Assembly (NCBI GenBank): GCA_902778895.1
Contig: CACYZF010000001.1
Span: 1-64,000 of the forward strand
Source: an uncultured bacterium
Lineage (GTDB): Bacteria > Verrucomicrobiota > Lentisphaeria > Victivallales > UBA1829
DNA length: 64,000 nucleotides
Direction: 5' to 3'
Notes under the pieces: generated by a model
What the model saw: the letters and a program-made list of their open reading frames with translations, nothing else
Told to the model about the DNA's origin: nothing
Database searches by the model: none
Made by a program: the position numbers and the translations under genes
Shown here: one piece after another, positions 53,958 to 63,160 of the stretch
Layout: every line of letters starts with the position of its first letter
Position numbering within the stretch: position 1 is the stretch's first letter

Positions 53958-55050
53958 TCGGCTGCATGTCGGGCGCGTCGCCGTCGGCGGCGGAGCTCCG
54001 GTGTCCGTGCAGTCCATGACGAATACGCGCACGTCCGACGCGGACGCTACGCTCGCCCAGATCCGCGAACTGGCCGCGCTCGGTTGCGACATCATACGAT
54101 GCGCCGTGCCGGATATGCCGTCCGCCGAAGCCATGCGCCGCATCGTGGCGGAATCCCCGATCCCCGTGATCGCGGACATCCATTTCGACTGGCGCCTGGC
54201 GCTGGAGTCCATCCGCGCGGGCGTTCACGGCGTGCGCATCAATCCCGGCAACATCGGCGGCGCGGACCGTGTCCGTGCCGTGGCGGAGGCCGCGGGCGAG
54301 GCGGGGATCCCGATCCGGGTCGGCGCGAACACCGGCAGTCTGCCGAAAGGTCTGTTCGAATCGAAGCTCGCCGCATGCGGAGACCACGACGAAGCGATGG
54401 CGGAGTCGCTCTGCGAGGCGGTCGGGGCACAGATATGCACGCTGGAATCCTGCGGCTTCCACGATATCAAAGTTTCCTTGAAGGCCAGCTCCGTTCCGGT
54501 CATGGTCGCCGCCTACCGCAAGTTCGCGGGGCGTTCGCCGTTCCCGCTTCACCTCGGCGTGACCGAGGCCGGGACCACCTCGCGCGGCATTCTGAAGAGC
54601 GCCGCCGGAATTGGCGCGCTGCTGCTGGACGGCATCGGCGACACCATCCGCGTGAGCCTGACCGCGCCGCCCCGCGAGGAAGTGAAGGCAGGGATTGCCC
54701 TGCTGGAAGTCTGCGGCCTGCGGGACGCGTATCCCGAAATCGTGTCGTGTCCCACCTGCGCCCGTACCGAGTACGACCTGATCGGCATGGCGGAACGTGT
54801 GGAGGAGCTTGTGGCCTCGCTGAAGGTGTCCGGCCGCCGTATCGGCCTGAAGAAGATCGCGGTCATGGGCTGCGTGGTGAACGGCCCCGGTGAGGCAAAG
54901 GATGCGGAATTCGGGCTGGCCGGTTCGAAAAACGGTTTCGTGGCGCTCTTCCGCAAGGGGGTTCCGTTCGCGAATCTCCCGCAGGACGAGGCGTTCGAGG
55001 TGCTGAAACAGGAGATCCTGGCCTCCGCGCCGGAAACGGGCGCAAAATGA
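53938..55050 (+). CDS. ispG: 4-hydroxy-3-methylbut-2-enyl diphosphate synthase (GcpE)
   Basis: Fe-S enzyme converting MEcPP to HMBPP in the MEP pathway. The start is GTG 53938, with AGGAGG six bases upstream, inside the last codons of rseP. This gives 370 residues beginning VKRRVSNRLHVGRVAVGGG. The frame upstream of that is basic, low-complexity out-of-frame rseP sequence. Motifs are PVSVQSMTNT, VIADIHFDWRLA, VRINPGNIGG and the cluster cysteines in SCPTCAR and MGCVVNGPGEAKDA. Short bacterial form without the plant-type insertion. Coupled to rseP and, through it, to dxr. Confidence 0.95.
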   Translation: MKRRVSNRLHVGRVAVGGGAPVSVQSMTNTRTSDADATLAQIRELAALGCDIIRCAVPDMPSAEAMRRIVAESPIPVIADIHFDWRLALESIRAGVHGVRINPGNIGGADRVRAVAEAAGEAGIPIRVGANTGSLPKGLFESKLAACGDHDEAMAESLCEAVGAQICTLESCGFHDIKVSLKASSVPVMVAAYRKFAGRSPFPLHLGVTEAGTTSRGILKSAAGIGALLLDGIGDTIRVSLTAPPREEVKAGIALLEVCGLRDAYPEIVSCPTCARTEYDLIGMAERVEELVASLKVSGRRIGLKKIAVMGCVVNGPGEAKDAEFGLAGSKNGFVALFRKGVPFANLPQDEAFEVLKQEILASAPETGAK

Positions 55051-55102
55051 ACGTATGACGCGCGAAACGATAGCTTTTTAAATATATTTCACGAAAATCC
55101 GG

Positions 55103-55131
55103 TTGTATTCCGCCGGTTTGCATGATATAGT
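55103..55131 (+). promoter_or_regulatory. Promoter of the first pseudopilin gene
   Basis: TTGTAT (55103-55108), 17 bases, TATAGT (55126-55131). Confidence 0.6.
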
Positions 55132-55168
55132 ACGTACTGGAAAAATCAACAGACACCGGGAGAACGTC

Positions 55169-55669
55169 ATGAAACGCTTCAAATACCCCTTTACATTAGT
55201 CGAACTTCTCTGTGTGATCATCGTGATCGCACTGCTCGCCGCGATCTCGGTGACGATCACACAGGTCGCCTACCGCCGCGCGGACGAGACGAAAACGAAG
55301 ACCATTATGGAGATCATCCGCACCGCGAACGAACAGTACAAGGTCAAAAACGGGTATTATCTCCCGAACGGCGGATCCACCTACAATGAGGACGGCGATT
55401 TCCACGACATCCCCCTGGATCCCGACTTCCTCGGCGATGCGTACGAGACCTGCAGAAGCATCGCAAAGGAGAACGGGAACGACGACAAGATCCGCGATGC
55501 GTGGGGAAACGCCATCCGTTACCGCAACCCCGGCAAATTCAACACCGGCACGTACGACCTGTATTCCATCGGCCGCGACAAGGGAGTCGGCGACGCCGAG
55601 GACTCCACGAAGAAATCGCCCGGCCTCGGCGACGATATCGCGAACTTCAAGAACCCGAAAGCGAAATAA
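55169..55669 (+). CDS. Type II secretion / type IV pilus pseudopilin-like protein (first)
   Basis: 166 residues from ATG 55169 (MKRFKYPFTLVELLCVI) with GGGAG upstream. The short basic leader ends PF, then comes the class III prepilin helix TLVELLCVIIVIALLAAIS with the key Glu at +5. The usual Gly at -1 of the prepilin peptidase site is Pro here. The soluble part resembles GspG pseudopilins (RTANEQYKVKNGYYLPNGG, DAWGNAIRYR, the calcium-loop-like end). It is paired with a second pseudopilin 31 bases downstream. No secretion ATPase or secretin is nearby. Confidence 0.8.
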   Translation: MKRFKYPFTLVELLCVIIVIALLAAISVTITQVAYRRADETKTKTIMEIIRTANEQYKVKNGYYLPNGGSTYNEDGDFHDIPLDPDFLGDAYETCRSIAKENGNDDKIRDAWGNAIRYRNPGKFNTGTYDLYSIGRDKGVGDAEDSTKKSPGLGDDIANFKNPKAK

Positions 55670-55700
55670 CCGAACCCAACCTTCATAAGGAAACCATATC

Positions 55701-56261
55701 ATGAAAACTTCTTCCAAAAGATTTACATTGATCGAGCTGCTCGTCGTGATCGCCATCATCGGCATCCTCGCCGGGCTTGTCTTCCCCGCCCTCGGTGTCG
55801 TCCGCAACAACGCGAAGAAATCCAAGGCGAGTAGCGAATGCCAGTCCCTGAAGACCGCCATCATCATGTACGAGTCCGAATTCTCCTGCTGGCCCGCGAA
55901 GGTGTCCGGTTCGACCGACGCTCTCGTCGGCAGCAGCGACTACATTCAGATGTGCAAGATCCTCACGGGCGAAAACTCCAAGAAAATGGTGTTCTACGAA
56001 GTCGGCGTCGGCTATGACGAGAGCAAAGGCATTCTGGACCCGTGGGGCCGTCCGTATCAGGTCATCCTCGACGTCGATTACGACGGCAAGATCAAAAACA
56101 CCGTCGAAGCCGTTTCCGCGGTCAACGCCGTCAACGGACGTTCCGGCCAGGACCTCCGCACGAAGGTCGGCGTGTATTCGTTCGGCGTCGTCGAGACGGA
56201 CAAGGACGCCAAAAAGCTGGATAAGCTGGCTTCGCGAAAGAAACTTGTCATCAGCTGGTGA
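55701..56261 (+). CDS. Type II secretion / type IV pilus pseudopilin-like protein (second)
   Basis: 186 residues. The leader MKTSSKR is followed by [18 protein letters not shown], the hallmark N-terminal helix. The residue before Phe is Arg, not Gly. The body has GspG/H-like elements ([31 protein letters not shown]). It follows the first pseudopilin on the same strand, with AAGGAAA before the ATG. Proteins with this N-terminus are multiplied in Lentisphaerota and Planctomycetota. Function of this pair is unknown. Confidence 0.8.
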   Translation: MKTSSKRFTLIELLVVIAIIGILAGLVFPALGVVRNNAKKSKASSECQSLKTAIIMYESEFSCWPAKVSGSTDALVGSSDYIQMCKILTGENSKKMVFYEVGVGYDESKGILDPWGRPYQVILDVDYDGKIKNTVEAVSAVNAVNGRSGQDLRTKVGVYSFGVVETDKDAKKLDKLASRKKLVISW

Positions 56262-56363
56262 CGGGCGGCCGTGTTTTAAGCGCGCCGTGAGCTTGCGCCG
56301 GGAGCCTCTCCGACGGGGCGCCCGCCGGGAGTCCATGGCCTGAAAAAAGAGATCGGAAACCGT

Positions 56364-57587
56364 ATGGATATTGTTTACGGGATAATGCTGGACAACGGCT
56401 CCGGGTACAACGCCCGGTGCGATTCCTCGCTCGGCCTGCACGTCGGCGACTTCTGCGTGATCCGCAAGGATTTTTACCTGGACTACGGCCAGATCGTGAA
56501 GCAGTTCGACGCGCCGCCGCCGGAATCGACCCCGGCCGCGCCCGTCGAGGAGGAACGCGAATCGGGCGGGACCGTGTTTTCCGCCAAGAAGAACGAGATT
56601 TACCTGATCCAGCGCAAGGCGACCGTGGTGGACCAGGGCAAGGCGCACGAGAACCAGATGCGTGCGAAATCCGCCCTGCGAATCACAGGGCAGTATGTCG
56701 ACCGCCTCGGCCTGCCCATGAAGCTGATCAACGCGCATTATTCGTACGACGGCAAGCTCATTACCGTGCAGTTCAGCGCCGAGGGGCGTGTGGACTTCCG
56801 CGAGCTGGTGAAACTGCTGTCGCAGGAATTCAACACGCATATCGAACTGCGCCAGATCGGCGTGCGCGACGAAACCGCCATCCTCGGCGGCATCGCGAAC
56901 TGTGGACGCCCGCTCTGCTGCTGCCGGTTCCTGAAGGACTTCGCGTCCATCAACGTGAAGATGGCAAAGGAGCAGGATCTCTCGCTCACGCCCTCCACGA
57001 TCTCCGGCATCTGCGGCAGACTGAAATGCTGCCTCAAATTCGAGCACGAAGGCTATCTGGAGCTGGAGAAGACCATGCCGCGCCGAGGCGAGCTCTGCGA
57101 ATGCAAGGACGGACGCGGCCGTGTGGTCGACCGCAATCTCCTGACGCAGAAGGTCACGATCCAGCTGGAAAACTCCACGCATACCGTGATCTGCCCCGCC
57201 TCCGAAGTTTCGGTCGTGTACCTCGATAAATACAAAATGCGCGGCGGCGCGGGGCAGGGCGATCCCGCCCGGCAGAAACAGTTCGGGGCGGAAGACGCGA
57301 CCCCGGAGTCCGTCGAGGAGAACGAGACCAATCCTGCGCCTCAGCAGCAGAAGCCCGTTCGTCAGGACGGACAGAACCAGAACCGTCCGCACGGCCAGCA
57401 GCGGAAACAGGGCGACCGTCCCCAGCATCCCGCGGGCGAACAGCGTCCGCAGAACCAGAACCGTCCGCAGCAGAACAATCAGAACCGTCCGCCTCGTCCG
57501 CAGCGTCAGGACGGCGGCAATCAGAACGGCGGGAACCGCGACGGCAAGCAGAACCAGAACCGTCCGCGCCGTCCCCAGCAGGGCTGA
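56364..57587 (+). CDS. PSP1 domain protein with Gln/Asn/Arg/Pro-rich tail
   Basis: 407 residues. The PSP1 (YaaT-like) domain covers about residues 5-265, with [39 protein letters not shown] and two Cys-rich signatures ([14 protein letters not shown] and [13 protein letters not shown]). Family members take part in RNA turnover complexes and sporulation or competence in Bacillus. In Gram-negative lineages the role is unclear. Residues about 300-407 are low complexity with repeated QNQNRPQ-type units, likely disordered and perhaps nucleic-acid binding. Ends in a strong terminator. Confidence 0.88.
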   Translation: MDIVYGIMLDNGSGYNARCDSSLGLHVGDFCVIRKDFYLDYGQIVKQFDAPPPESTPAAPVEEERESGGTVFSAKKNEIYLIQRKATVVDQGKAHENQMRAKSALRITGQYVDRLGLPMKLINAHYSYDGKLITVQFSAEGRVDFRELVKLLSQEFNTHIELRQIGVRDETAILGGIANCGRPLCCCRFLKDFASINVKMAKEQDLSLTPSTISGICGRLKCCLKFEHEGYLELEKTMPRRGELCECKDGRGRVVDRNLLTQKVTIQLENSTHTVICPASEVSVVYLDKYKMRGGAGQGDPARQKQFGAEDATPESVEENETNPAPQQQKPVRQDGQNQNRPHGQQRKQGDRPQHPAGEQRPQNQNRPQQNNQNRPPRPQRQDGGNQNGGNRDGKQNQNRPRRPQQG

Positions 57588-57632
57588 AAAGCTCGGAAAC
57601 GGTCGGTCTTTTTTGTTTTTTGAATTCATCGG

Positions 57633-57665
57633 CGCCGCCCGGATTTGTCCGGACGGCGTTCTTTT
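57633..57665 (+). terminator. Terminator of the PSP1 gene
   Basis: CGCCG (57633-57637) pairs with CGGCG (57654-57658), extended inside by CCGG/CCGG after one mismatch, then TTCTTTT. Confidence 0.75.
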
Positions 57666-57720
57666 CGTGCCGGAATCCCGTATGCGCGCGCGAAAACGCG
57701 GAAAACAGCCTGAAATCACC

Positions 57721-57749
57721 TTGAAAATGTATGCATTTTCATGTATAGT
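57721..57749 (+). promoter_or_regulatory. hisF promoter with palindromic operator
   Basis: TTGAAA (57721-57726), 17 bases, TATAGT (57744-57749). The spacer holds a perfect palindrome TGAAAATG-TATG-CATTTTCA (57722-57741), which overlaps the -35 box and is positioned like a repressor site. Confidence 0.7.
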
Positions 57750-57804
57750 AATAGGATAGATTTTTTCCGCCAGTTTCGCAATCAAGGAAAGGAGCCGCAC
57801 GAAC

Positions 57805-58566
57805 ATGCTTGCCAAACGTATTATCCCCTGTCTGGACGTGAACAACGGACGCGTCGTGAAGGGAGTGCATTTCGTGGGGCTCGTGGACGCGGGCGATCCC
57901 GTGGCCGCCGCCGTGGAATACAACCGGCAAGGGGCCGACGAGCTCGTTTTCCTGGACATCACCGCCAGCAGCGACGCCCGCGCCAGCGTGGTCGACGTGA
58001 TCGCGAAAACCGCCGACCAGGTATTCATCCCGCTGACTGTGGGCGGCGGCATCCGCACCGCCGAGGATATACGCCTGATGCTGAAATCCGGCGCGGACAA
58101 AGTCTCTCTGAACACCGCCGCCGTGCTGAATCCCGACCTCATCAAGGCGGGGTCCGACCGCTTCGGCGCGCAGTGCATTGTGCTGGCGATCGACGCCCGG
58201 CGCGTCCCCGGCGAAAACCGCTGGGAAGTCTACACGCACGGCGGACGCCGTCCGACCGGGATCGATGCGCTGGAATGGGCGGTGTGCGGCGTGGAGCTCG
58301 GCGCGGGCGAAATCCTGCTCACGAGCATGGACACCGACGGCACGAAGGCCGGATACGACTGCGAGCTGACCGCCGCGGTCGCCGATTCCGTTCCGGTGCC
58401 CGTCATTGCGTCCGGCGGCGCGGGCGACCTGGACGACCTCGCCGAAGTCATCGAAAAAGGGCGCGCCGACGCCGTGCTCGCCGCCAGCATCTTCCATTTC
58501 GGGACATACACCGTGGGCGACGCGAAACGCTACCTCGCCGGGCGCGGCATCCCGGTCCGAACCTGA
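57805..58566 (+). CDS. hisF: Imidazole glycerol phosphate synthase cyclase subunit
   Basis: Closes the imidazole ring in histidine synthesis, with HisH supplying ammonia. 253 residues, a (beta/alpha)8 barrel with the catalytic Asp in [15 protein letters not shown], the second Asp in VLAIDARRV, and phosphate-binding [10 protein letters not shown] and [20 protein letters not shown] precedes the ATG. hisH and other his genes are absent from the window. The malic enzyme gene follows by 33 bases. Confidence 0.96.
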   Translation: MLAKRIIPCLDVNNGRVVKGVHFVGLVDAGDPVAAAVEYNRQGADELVFLDITASSDARASVVDVIAKTADQVFIPLTVGGGIRTAEDIRLMLKSGADKVSLNTAAVLNPDLIKAGSDRFGAQCIVLAIDARRVPGENRWEVYTHGGRRPTGIDALEWAVCGVELGAGEILLTSMDTDGTKAGYDCELTAAVADSVPVPVIASGGAGDLDDLAEVIEKGRADAVLAASIFHFGTYTVGDAKRYLAGRGIPVRT

Positions 58567-58599
58567 ACAATTTCAATATAACTTCTGGAGAATACAACC

Positions 58600-59940
58600 A
58601 TGTCGAACGATCTTGCTTCTCGCAGTCTGGCCTACCATGCGAATCCGCAGCCGGGCAAACTGAAAATCCTGCCCTCGAAACCCTGCACCACGCAGGACGA
58701 CCTTTCCCTGGCGTATACCCCCGGCGTCGCCGTGCCCTGCACCGAGATCCACGACCACCCGGAGAAGATCTGGGAGTACACCGGACGCGGCAACACCGTG
58801 GCCGTGGTCAGCGACGGCACGGCTGTGCTCGGCCTCGGCAACATCGGTCCGGAGGCCGGTCTCCCCGTCATGGAGGGCAAATCCGTCCTCTTCAAGCGCT
58901 TCGCCGACATCGACGCCGTGGCGCTCTGCATCGGCGGCGTGTTCAAGGAGGACGGCCGCACCGATCCCGACAAGGTGATCGAGACCGTCGCCCGCCTCGA
59001 ACCCTCGTTCGGCGGCATCAACCTCGAAGACATTGGCGCGCCGGCGTGCTTCGCCATCGAGCCCGCGCTGAAGAAGGCCATGAAGATCCCGGTCTTTCAC
59101 GACGACCAGCACGGTACCGCCATCATCTCCCTCGCCGGAATCCTGAACGCCCTGCGCGTGGTCGGCAAGAAGATCGGCGACTGCCGCTTCGTGATGAACG
59201 GCGCCGGCGCCGCCGGGATTGCCTGCGCGGAGTACTATGTCTCCGCGGGCGCCGACCGTTCCAAATTCATCCTCTGCGACTCGAAGGGCGTGATCCACGA
59301 CGGCCGCACCGACCTCAATCCGCAGAAACAGCGTTTCGCCGCCCACACGGACGCCCGTACGCTCGCAGACGCGATCAAGGGCGCGGACGTCTTCGTCGGC
59401 GTCTCCGTGCCGAAGGCGCTCACCGGGGACATGGTCCGCACGATGGCCCCCGGCGCGGTCGTGTTCGCCATGGCGAATCCCACGCCTGAAATCTTCCCGG
59501 ACGAAGCGCTGGCCGCAGGCGCGGCGGTCGCCGGAACCGGACGCTCCGACTACAGCAACCAGGTCAACAACGTGCTCGGATTTCCGGGCATCTTCCGCGG
59601 CGCGCTCGATACCCGTGCGTCCGATATCAACGAGGCGATGAAGTTGGCGGCGTCCCGCGCGCTGGCGGACATCGTGGCGGAACCTATGCCGGAAGATATC
59701 CGTCAGCTGCTCTCAGCCGCGTATCCCGAAGAGGCCGCGAAAGGCATTTTCGAGGGCGAGATCCCGCTGAAGGCGTCGTTCGTGATCCCGAAGCCGTTCG
59801 ATCCGCGCGTCGTGCCCCGCGTGGCGCGCATGGTCGCCGAGGCCGCCATGGCTTCCGGCGTGGCGCAGATCAGGATCGACGACCTCGACGCCTACGAACG
59901 CGCCGTGGCCGCCCGCATCGCCCGCAACAGCAAACAGTGA
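58600..59940 (+). CDS. Malic enzyme (oxaloacetate-decarboxylating malate dehydrogenase)
   Basis: Oxidative decarboxylation of malate to pyruvate. 446 residues of the short bacterial type without the phosphotransacetylase domain. Motifs seen are [13 protein letters not shown] (catalytic Tyr), [10 protein letters not shown] (metal site), [17 protein letters not shown] (nucleotide-binding loop) and [13 protein letters not shown] or NADP preference cannot be told by eye. Between hisF and panC on one strand with short gaps, likely one transcript. Confidence 0.94.
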   Translation: MSNDLASRSLAYHANPQPGKLKILPSKPCTTQDDLSLAYTPGVAVPCTEIHDHPEKIWEYTGRGNTVAVVSDGTAVLGLGNIGPEAGLPVMEGKSVLFKRFADIDAVALCIGGVFKEDGRTDPDKVIETVARLEPSFGGINLEDIGAPACFAIEPALKKAMKIPVFHDDQHGTAIISLAGILNALRVVGKKIGDCRFVMNGAGAAGIACAEYYVSAGADRSKFILCDSKGVIHDGRTDLNPQKQRFAAHTDARTLADAIKGADVFVGVSVPKALTGDMVRTMAPGAVVFAMANPTPEIFPDEALAAGAAVAGTGRSDYSNQVNNVLGFPGIFRGALDTRASDINEAMKLAASRALADIVAEPMPEDIRQLLSAAYPEEAAKGIFEGEIPLKASFVIPKPFDPRVVPRVARMVAEAAMASGVAQIRIDDLDAYERAVAARIARNSKQ

Positions 59941-59955
59941 AAACCGAGGTGTGTT

Positions 59956-60810
59956 ATGGCACTGGTCATTCATTCGATCCCCGAACTCCAGCAGTGGTCC
60001 CGCGACGCGCATAAGGCCGGCAAGACCGTCGGTCTCGTGCCGACCATGGGATTCCTGCACGACGGTCATCTTTCCCTGATCGACGCCGCCCGCGCGAACG
60101 GCGCGGACGCGGTCGTCATTTCCATCTTCGTGAACCCGATCCAGTTCGGCCCGAACGAGGATTTCGCGAAGTATCCGCGCGACTTCGAGCGCGACCGCGC
60201 GCTGTGCGAAGCCCGGAAGGTGGACGTGATCTTTGCGCCCGGCGTGGAGGACATGTACCCCGAACCGCTGACTTGCCACGTCTATGAGAACACCATTTCC
60301 AAGAACCTCTGCGGCAAATCTCGCCCGATCCATTTCGAAGGCGTGACCACGGTCGTTTCGAAGCTCTTCAATGCCGCTCTGCCCGACGTGGCGGTATTCG
60401 GCCAGAAGGACGCCCAGCAGGCGGCGATCATCCGCCGCATGGTCCGCGACCTGAATTTCCCCATTAAGATCATCACCGCGCCCATCGTGCGCGAGGCGGA
60501 CGGCCTTGCCATGAGCTCGCGCAACAAATACCTCTCCGAGGACGAGCACCGTCGCGCGCTGGCGATTTCCAGCAGCCTCTTCCGTGCGCAGAAGACGTTC
60601 GCCGCCAAGCCCGGCATCGCGGCCGCGAAGCTGATTGCCGACATCCGCGCGGAGATCACGGCGGCGGGCGGTCTGGTGGAATACGTCGAGCTGACCGATT
60701 CGGATACGATGCTGCCTGCGACCACGCTCGACCCCGGCAAATCCTTCACGATCGCGGTCGCCGCGAAGTTCGGCACGACCCGCCTGATCGACAACATCCA
60801 GCTCGGATGA
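59956..60810 (+). CDS. panC: Pantoate--beta-alanine ligase (pantothenate synthetase)
   Basis: Joins pantoate and beta-alanine with ATP, last step of vitamin B5 synthesis. 284 residues of the nucleotidyltransferase fold: VPTMGFLHDGHLSLID with the HIGH-like motif, FVNPIQFGPNEDF, VFGQKDAQQAAIIRRMV and ADGLAMSSRNKYLS (KMSKS-like loop). It lies 15 bases after the malic enzyme gene and 35 bases before the transporter. Confidence 0.96.
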   Translation: MALVIHSIPELQQWSRDAHKAGKTVGLVPTMGFLHDGHLSLIDAARANGADAVVISIFVNPIQFGPNEDFAKYPRDFERDRALCEARKVDVIFAPGVEDMYPEPLTCHVYENTISKNLCGKSRPIHFEGVTTVVSKLFNAALPDVAVFGQKDAQQAAIIRRMVRDLNFPIKIITAPIVREADGLAMSSRNKYLSEDEHRRALAISSSLFRAQKTFAAKPGIAAAKLIADIRAEITAAGGLVEYVELTDSDTMLPATTLDPGKSFTIAVAAKFGTTRLIDNIQLG

Positions 60811-60845
60811 GCTGACCAACTTTTACGGCATAGGACGGCACACAC

Positions 60846-62966
60846 ATGGCAGACGGTGTAAAACACGAGCATTGGGGCAGTTCATTCGGATTCGTCATGG
60901 CGGCGGTCGGTTCCGCCATCGGACTCGGCAACGTGTGGCGGTTCCCCTTCATCACGGGGGAGAACGGCGGCGGCGCGTTCGTCCTGATCTACCTCCTCTG
61001 CATCGCGCTGGTCGGCCTGCCGGTGATGCTGGCGGAACTTGCCATCGGGCGCGCCTCGCAGGGCGACCCGATCAAGGCGTTCCAGCACTTCGCGATCCGT
61101 TCGCCGCGCCTGCCGAAGGTGGCGTGCGGATTCGGGCTGGGGCTGGCCGCCGCGCTGGCGGGTTCCCACAACTACGGCATGGCCGTCCTGCTGGTGATCC
61201 TGAGCATCCTGATCTACCACTACGGGTGGTCCACGGTCGGGTTCTCCTGCACGCTGGTCGCGGGGCTGATCCTGTCCTACTACGCGATCATCGGCGGCTG
61301 GATCTTCCTGTACGCGTGGAAATCGTTCGCGCATGAGCTCGTTTTCGCCTCGCCGGAAGAGGCCGGGGCGTACCTCGGCAGCGTGTCGTCCAACGGCTGG
61401 CTGTCGTCCGGCATGACGCTCGCCTTCATGCTTGCGTCGGCGGGGATCTGCTGGTTTGGCGTGAAGAAGGGCATCGAAACGGTTTCGAAGATCATGATGC
61501 CGCTGCTTTTCGTGCTGGTGATCGTGCTGGTGATCCGCAGCGTGACGCTCCCCGGCGCGTCGCGGGGCGTGGAGTTCTTCCTGAAACCGGACTTCAGCAA
61601 GATCAACGGTTCGAGCGTGCTGGACGCCCTCGGACATGCGTTCTACTCGCTGAGTCTGGGCATGGCGATCCTCATCACCTACGGCAGTTACCTGAGCAAG
61701 AAACGCAATATCCTGAAATCCTCGCTCTGGATCGTCTTCTTCGATACCCTCATCGCCATGCTCGCCGGACTCGCCATCTTCCCCGCGCTCTTCGCGCAGG
61801 GCGGCAATCCGGGGCAGGGGCCCGCGCTTGTGTTCAATACTCTCCCGATCACCTTCGAGTCCATCCCGGGCGGCCTCGGCTGGCTCTGGAACGGACTTTT
61901 CTTCCTGCTCCTGGCGATCGCGGCGCTGACCAGCGGCCTGAGCCTGCAGGAGGCGGTCGTGTCCAGCTTCATGCAGAACCTGAAGCTTTCGCGCCGCGCC
62001 TCCGTGCTGCTCTCGACCGTGCTGATCACCGGCCTCGGCTGCGTGATTTCGTTCAGCGTGAACGACTGGTCGCATCTGCCTTCGCTGTACCGCCTGCTCA
62101 CGGGGCTTTTCGGCAGCGTGAAAGGCAGCCTGTTCGACCTGATCGACTATGTGGCGAGTAACTGGATCCTGCTCCTGAACGGCCTTGCAGCGGCGTTCTA
62201 CGCCGGCTGGGTCTGGGGCACCAACGGCGCGGCGCACGAACTCTACCGCACCGGAGCCGACACGAAGGGCCTTTCCAAGTTCCAGAAATTCAACCGCACG
62301 CGCCTCCCGATCATCTCCTGGTCCGTGTTCATCCGCTTCATCTCGCCCGTGCTGATCTTCGTGACGTTCCTCTCCGCCGCCGGATTCTTCCAGAAGGCGA
62401 AAGCCGAGCCCGCCGAACCCGAACAGCCCGCGCAGGAAGCCGTGCAGACGCCCGCGGCGCAGCCGTCCGAGAAAATCGAAGTCGAGGCTACGCCCGCCGT
62501 CGAGCCCGCGCCGTTCCACCGCCTGAAGGGCGCGGCATGGCGTCCGGAACAGTGGTGGAATCCCTCCGACGGAGCGGGTTTCGCGTTCTCGGCCAGCATT
62601 CGCTTCGCGGCGGTCCCGGAGGGCGTCGTACCCGTGCTCTCCGTGTGGGAGGAATTCGACCTCTCCACCTCGACGGATCATCCCGTGATCTTCACGGTCG
62701 ACGGTGTGTCCTACGCCGTGGCGCGTCCCGCGGGTGACGAGGCATTCTTCCCCGCGAACCAGTGGGTGAAGCTCGGTATCTCGTGGGATCCCGCATCGAA
62801 ACGCCTCCTGATCAGCCGCAACGGTAAGCCGTATGCGGCGAAGAAACTTGAATCCGCGCCCGAAACCGCCGCGTCCGAGACGGTGTTCGACATCTTCTGC
62901 GACCGGTTGTATCCGCACGCGGTGGATTCCGAACAGGTGAAGCGGATTTCCAAACAGGGACTTTGA
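60846..62966 (+). CDS. Neurotransmitter:sodium symporter family transporter with C-terminal lectin-like domain
   Basis: 706 residues, against about 450-510 for ordinary bacterial NSS proteins. Residues 1 to about 520 are the sodium-coupled amino acid or amine transporter: SSFGFVMAAVGSAIGLGNVW, FPFITGENGGGAF and the TM6/TM8-type segments. One or two extra hydrophobic segments (GMAVLLVILSILIYHYGW) appear inserted before the third span. After a Pro/Glu/Ala-rich linker (about 525-560) comes a LamG/concanavalin-like beta-sandwich (WRPEQWWNPSDGAGFAFSAS, WVKLGISWDPASKRLLISRNG read in parts). The tail could bind a glycan if it lies in the periplasm. A palindrome covers the stop codon. Confidence 0.85.
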   Translation: MADGVKHEHWGSSFGFVMAAVGSAIGLGNVWRFPFITGENGGGAFVLIYLLCIALVGLPVMLAELAIGRASQGDPIKAFQHFAIRSPRLPKVACGFGLGLAAALAGSHNYGMAVLLVILSILIYHYGWSTVGFSCTLVAGLILSYYAIIGGWIFLYAWKSFAHELVFASPEEAGAYLGSVSSNGWLSSGMTLAFMLASAGICWFGVKKGIETVSKIMMPLLFVLVIVLVIRSVTLPGASRGVEFFLKPDFSKINGSSVLDALGHAFYSLSLGMAILITYGSYLSKKRNILKSSLWIVFFDTLIAMLAGLAIFPALFAQGGNPGQGPALVFNTLPITFESIPGGLGWLWNGLFFLLLAIAALTSGLSLQEAVVSSFMQNLKLSRRASVLLSTVLITGLGCVISFSVNDWSHLPSLYRLLTGLFGSVKGSLFDLIDYVASNWILLLNGLAAAFYAGWVWGTNGAAHELYRTGADTKGLSKFQKFNRTRLPIISWSVFIRFISPVLIFVTFLSAAGFFQKAKAEPAEPEQPAQEAVQTPAAQPSEKIEVEATPAVEPAPFHRLKGAAWRPEQWWNPSDGAGFAFSASIRFAAVPEGVVPVLSVWEEFDLSTSTDHPVIFTVDGVSYAVARPAGDEAFFPANQWVKLGISWDPASKRLLISRNGKPYAAKKLESAPETAASETVFDIFCDRLYPHAVDSEQVKRISKQGL

Positions 62967-63010
62967 GGCGGCGCCTCAACTGCAGAAGTGTCCGGCTTCG
63001 CCCGGACACG
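62964..63010. repeat. REP-like composite palindrome after the transporter
   Basis: TTGAGGC-GGC-GCCTCAA (62964-62980), containing the transporter's stop codon, is followed by GTGTCCG...CGGACAC (62989-63010). The spacer CTGCAGAA matches the spacer style of the 9.6-kb copy. Confidence 0.75.
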
Positions 63011-63092
63011 AAGGAAAGCTGCGTCCCAACTGTGTTTGTGCCGGCTGGTTCATGAAATCGCGCCGTTCTTCCGTTTTTTTCGGGTTCCGCGC

Positions 63093-63121
63093 TTGAAAAC
63101 GGGCGGAACCTGTGGTATAGT
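63093..63121 (+). promoter_or_regulatory. Promoter of the flavodoxin lipoprotein gene
   Basis: TTGAAA (63093-63098), 17 bases, TATAGT (63116-63121): an exact match to the window's own consensus. Confidence 0.8.
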
Positions 63122-63160
63122 TTCGTACTACAACACAACAAATCTGAAGGAGTTGAACTT

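Noticed and set aside
55683..58178. 831-codon minus-strand frame opposite the second pseudopilin, PSP1 and hisF
   Set aside because: It crosses three well-supported genes, a terminator and a promoter on the other strand, has no start signal, and its sequence is Arg/Leu/Ala-biased antisense text.
60882..62918. 678-codon minus-strand frame opposite the transporter
   Set aside because: It reads as Arg/Gly/His/Glu-rich antisense text, while the plus-strand frame has full transporter motifs.
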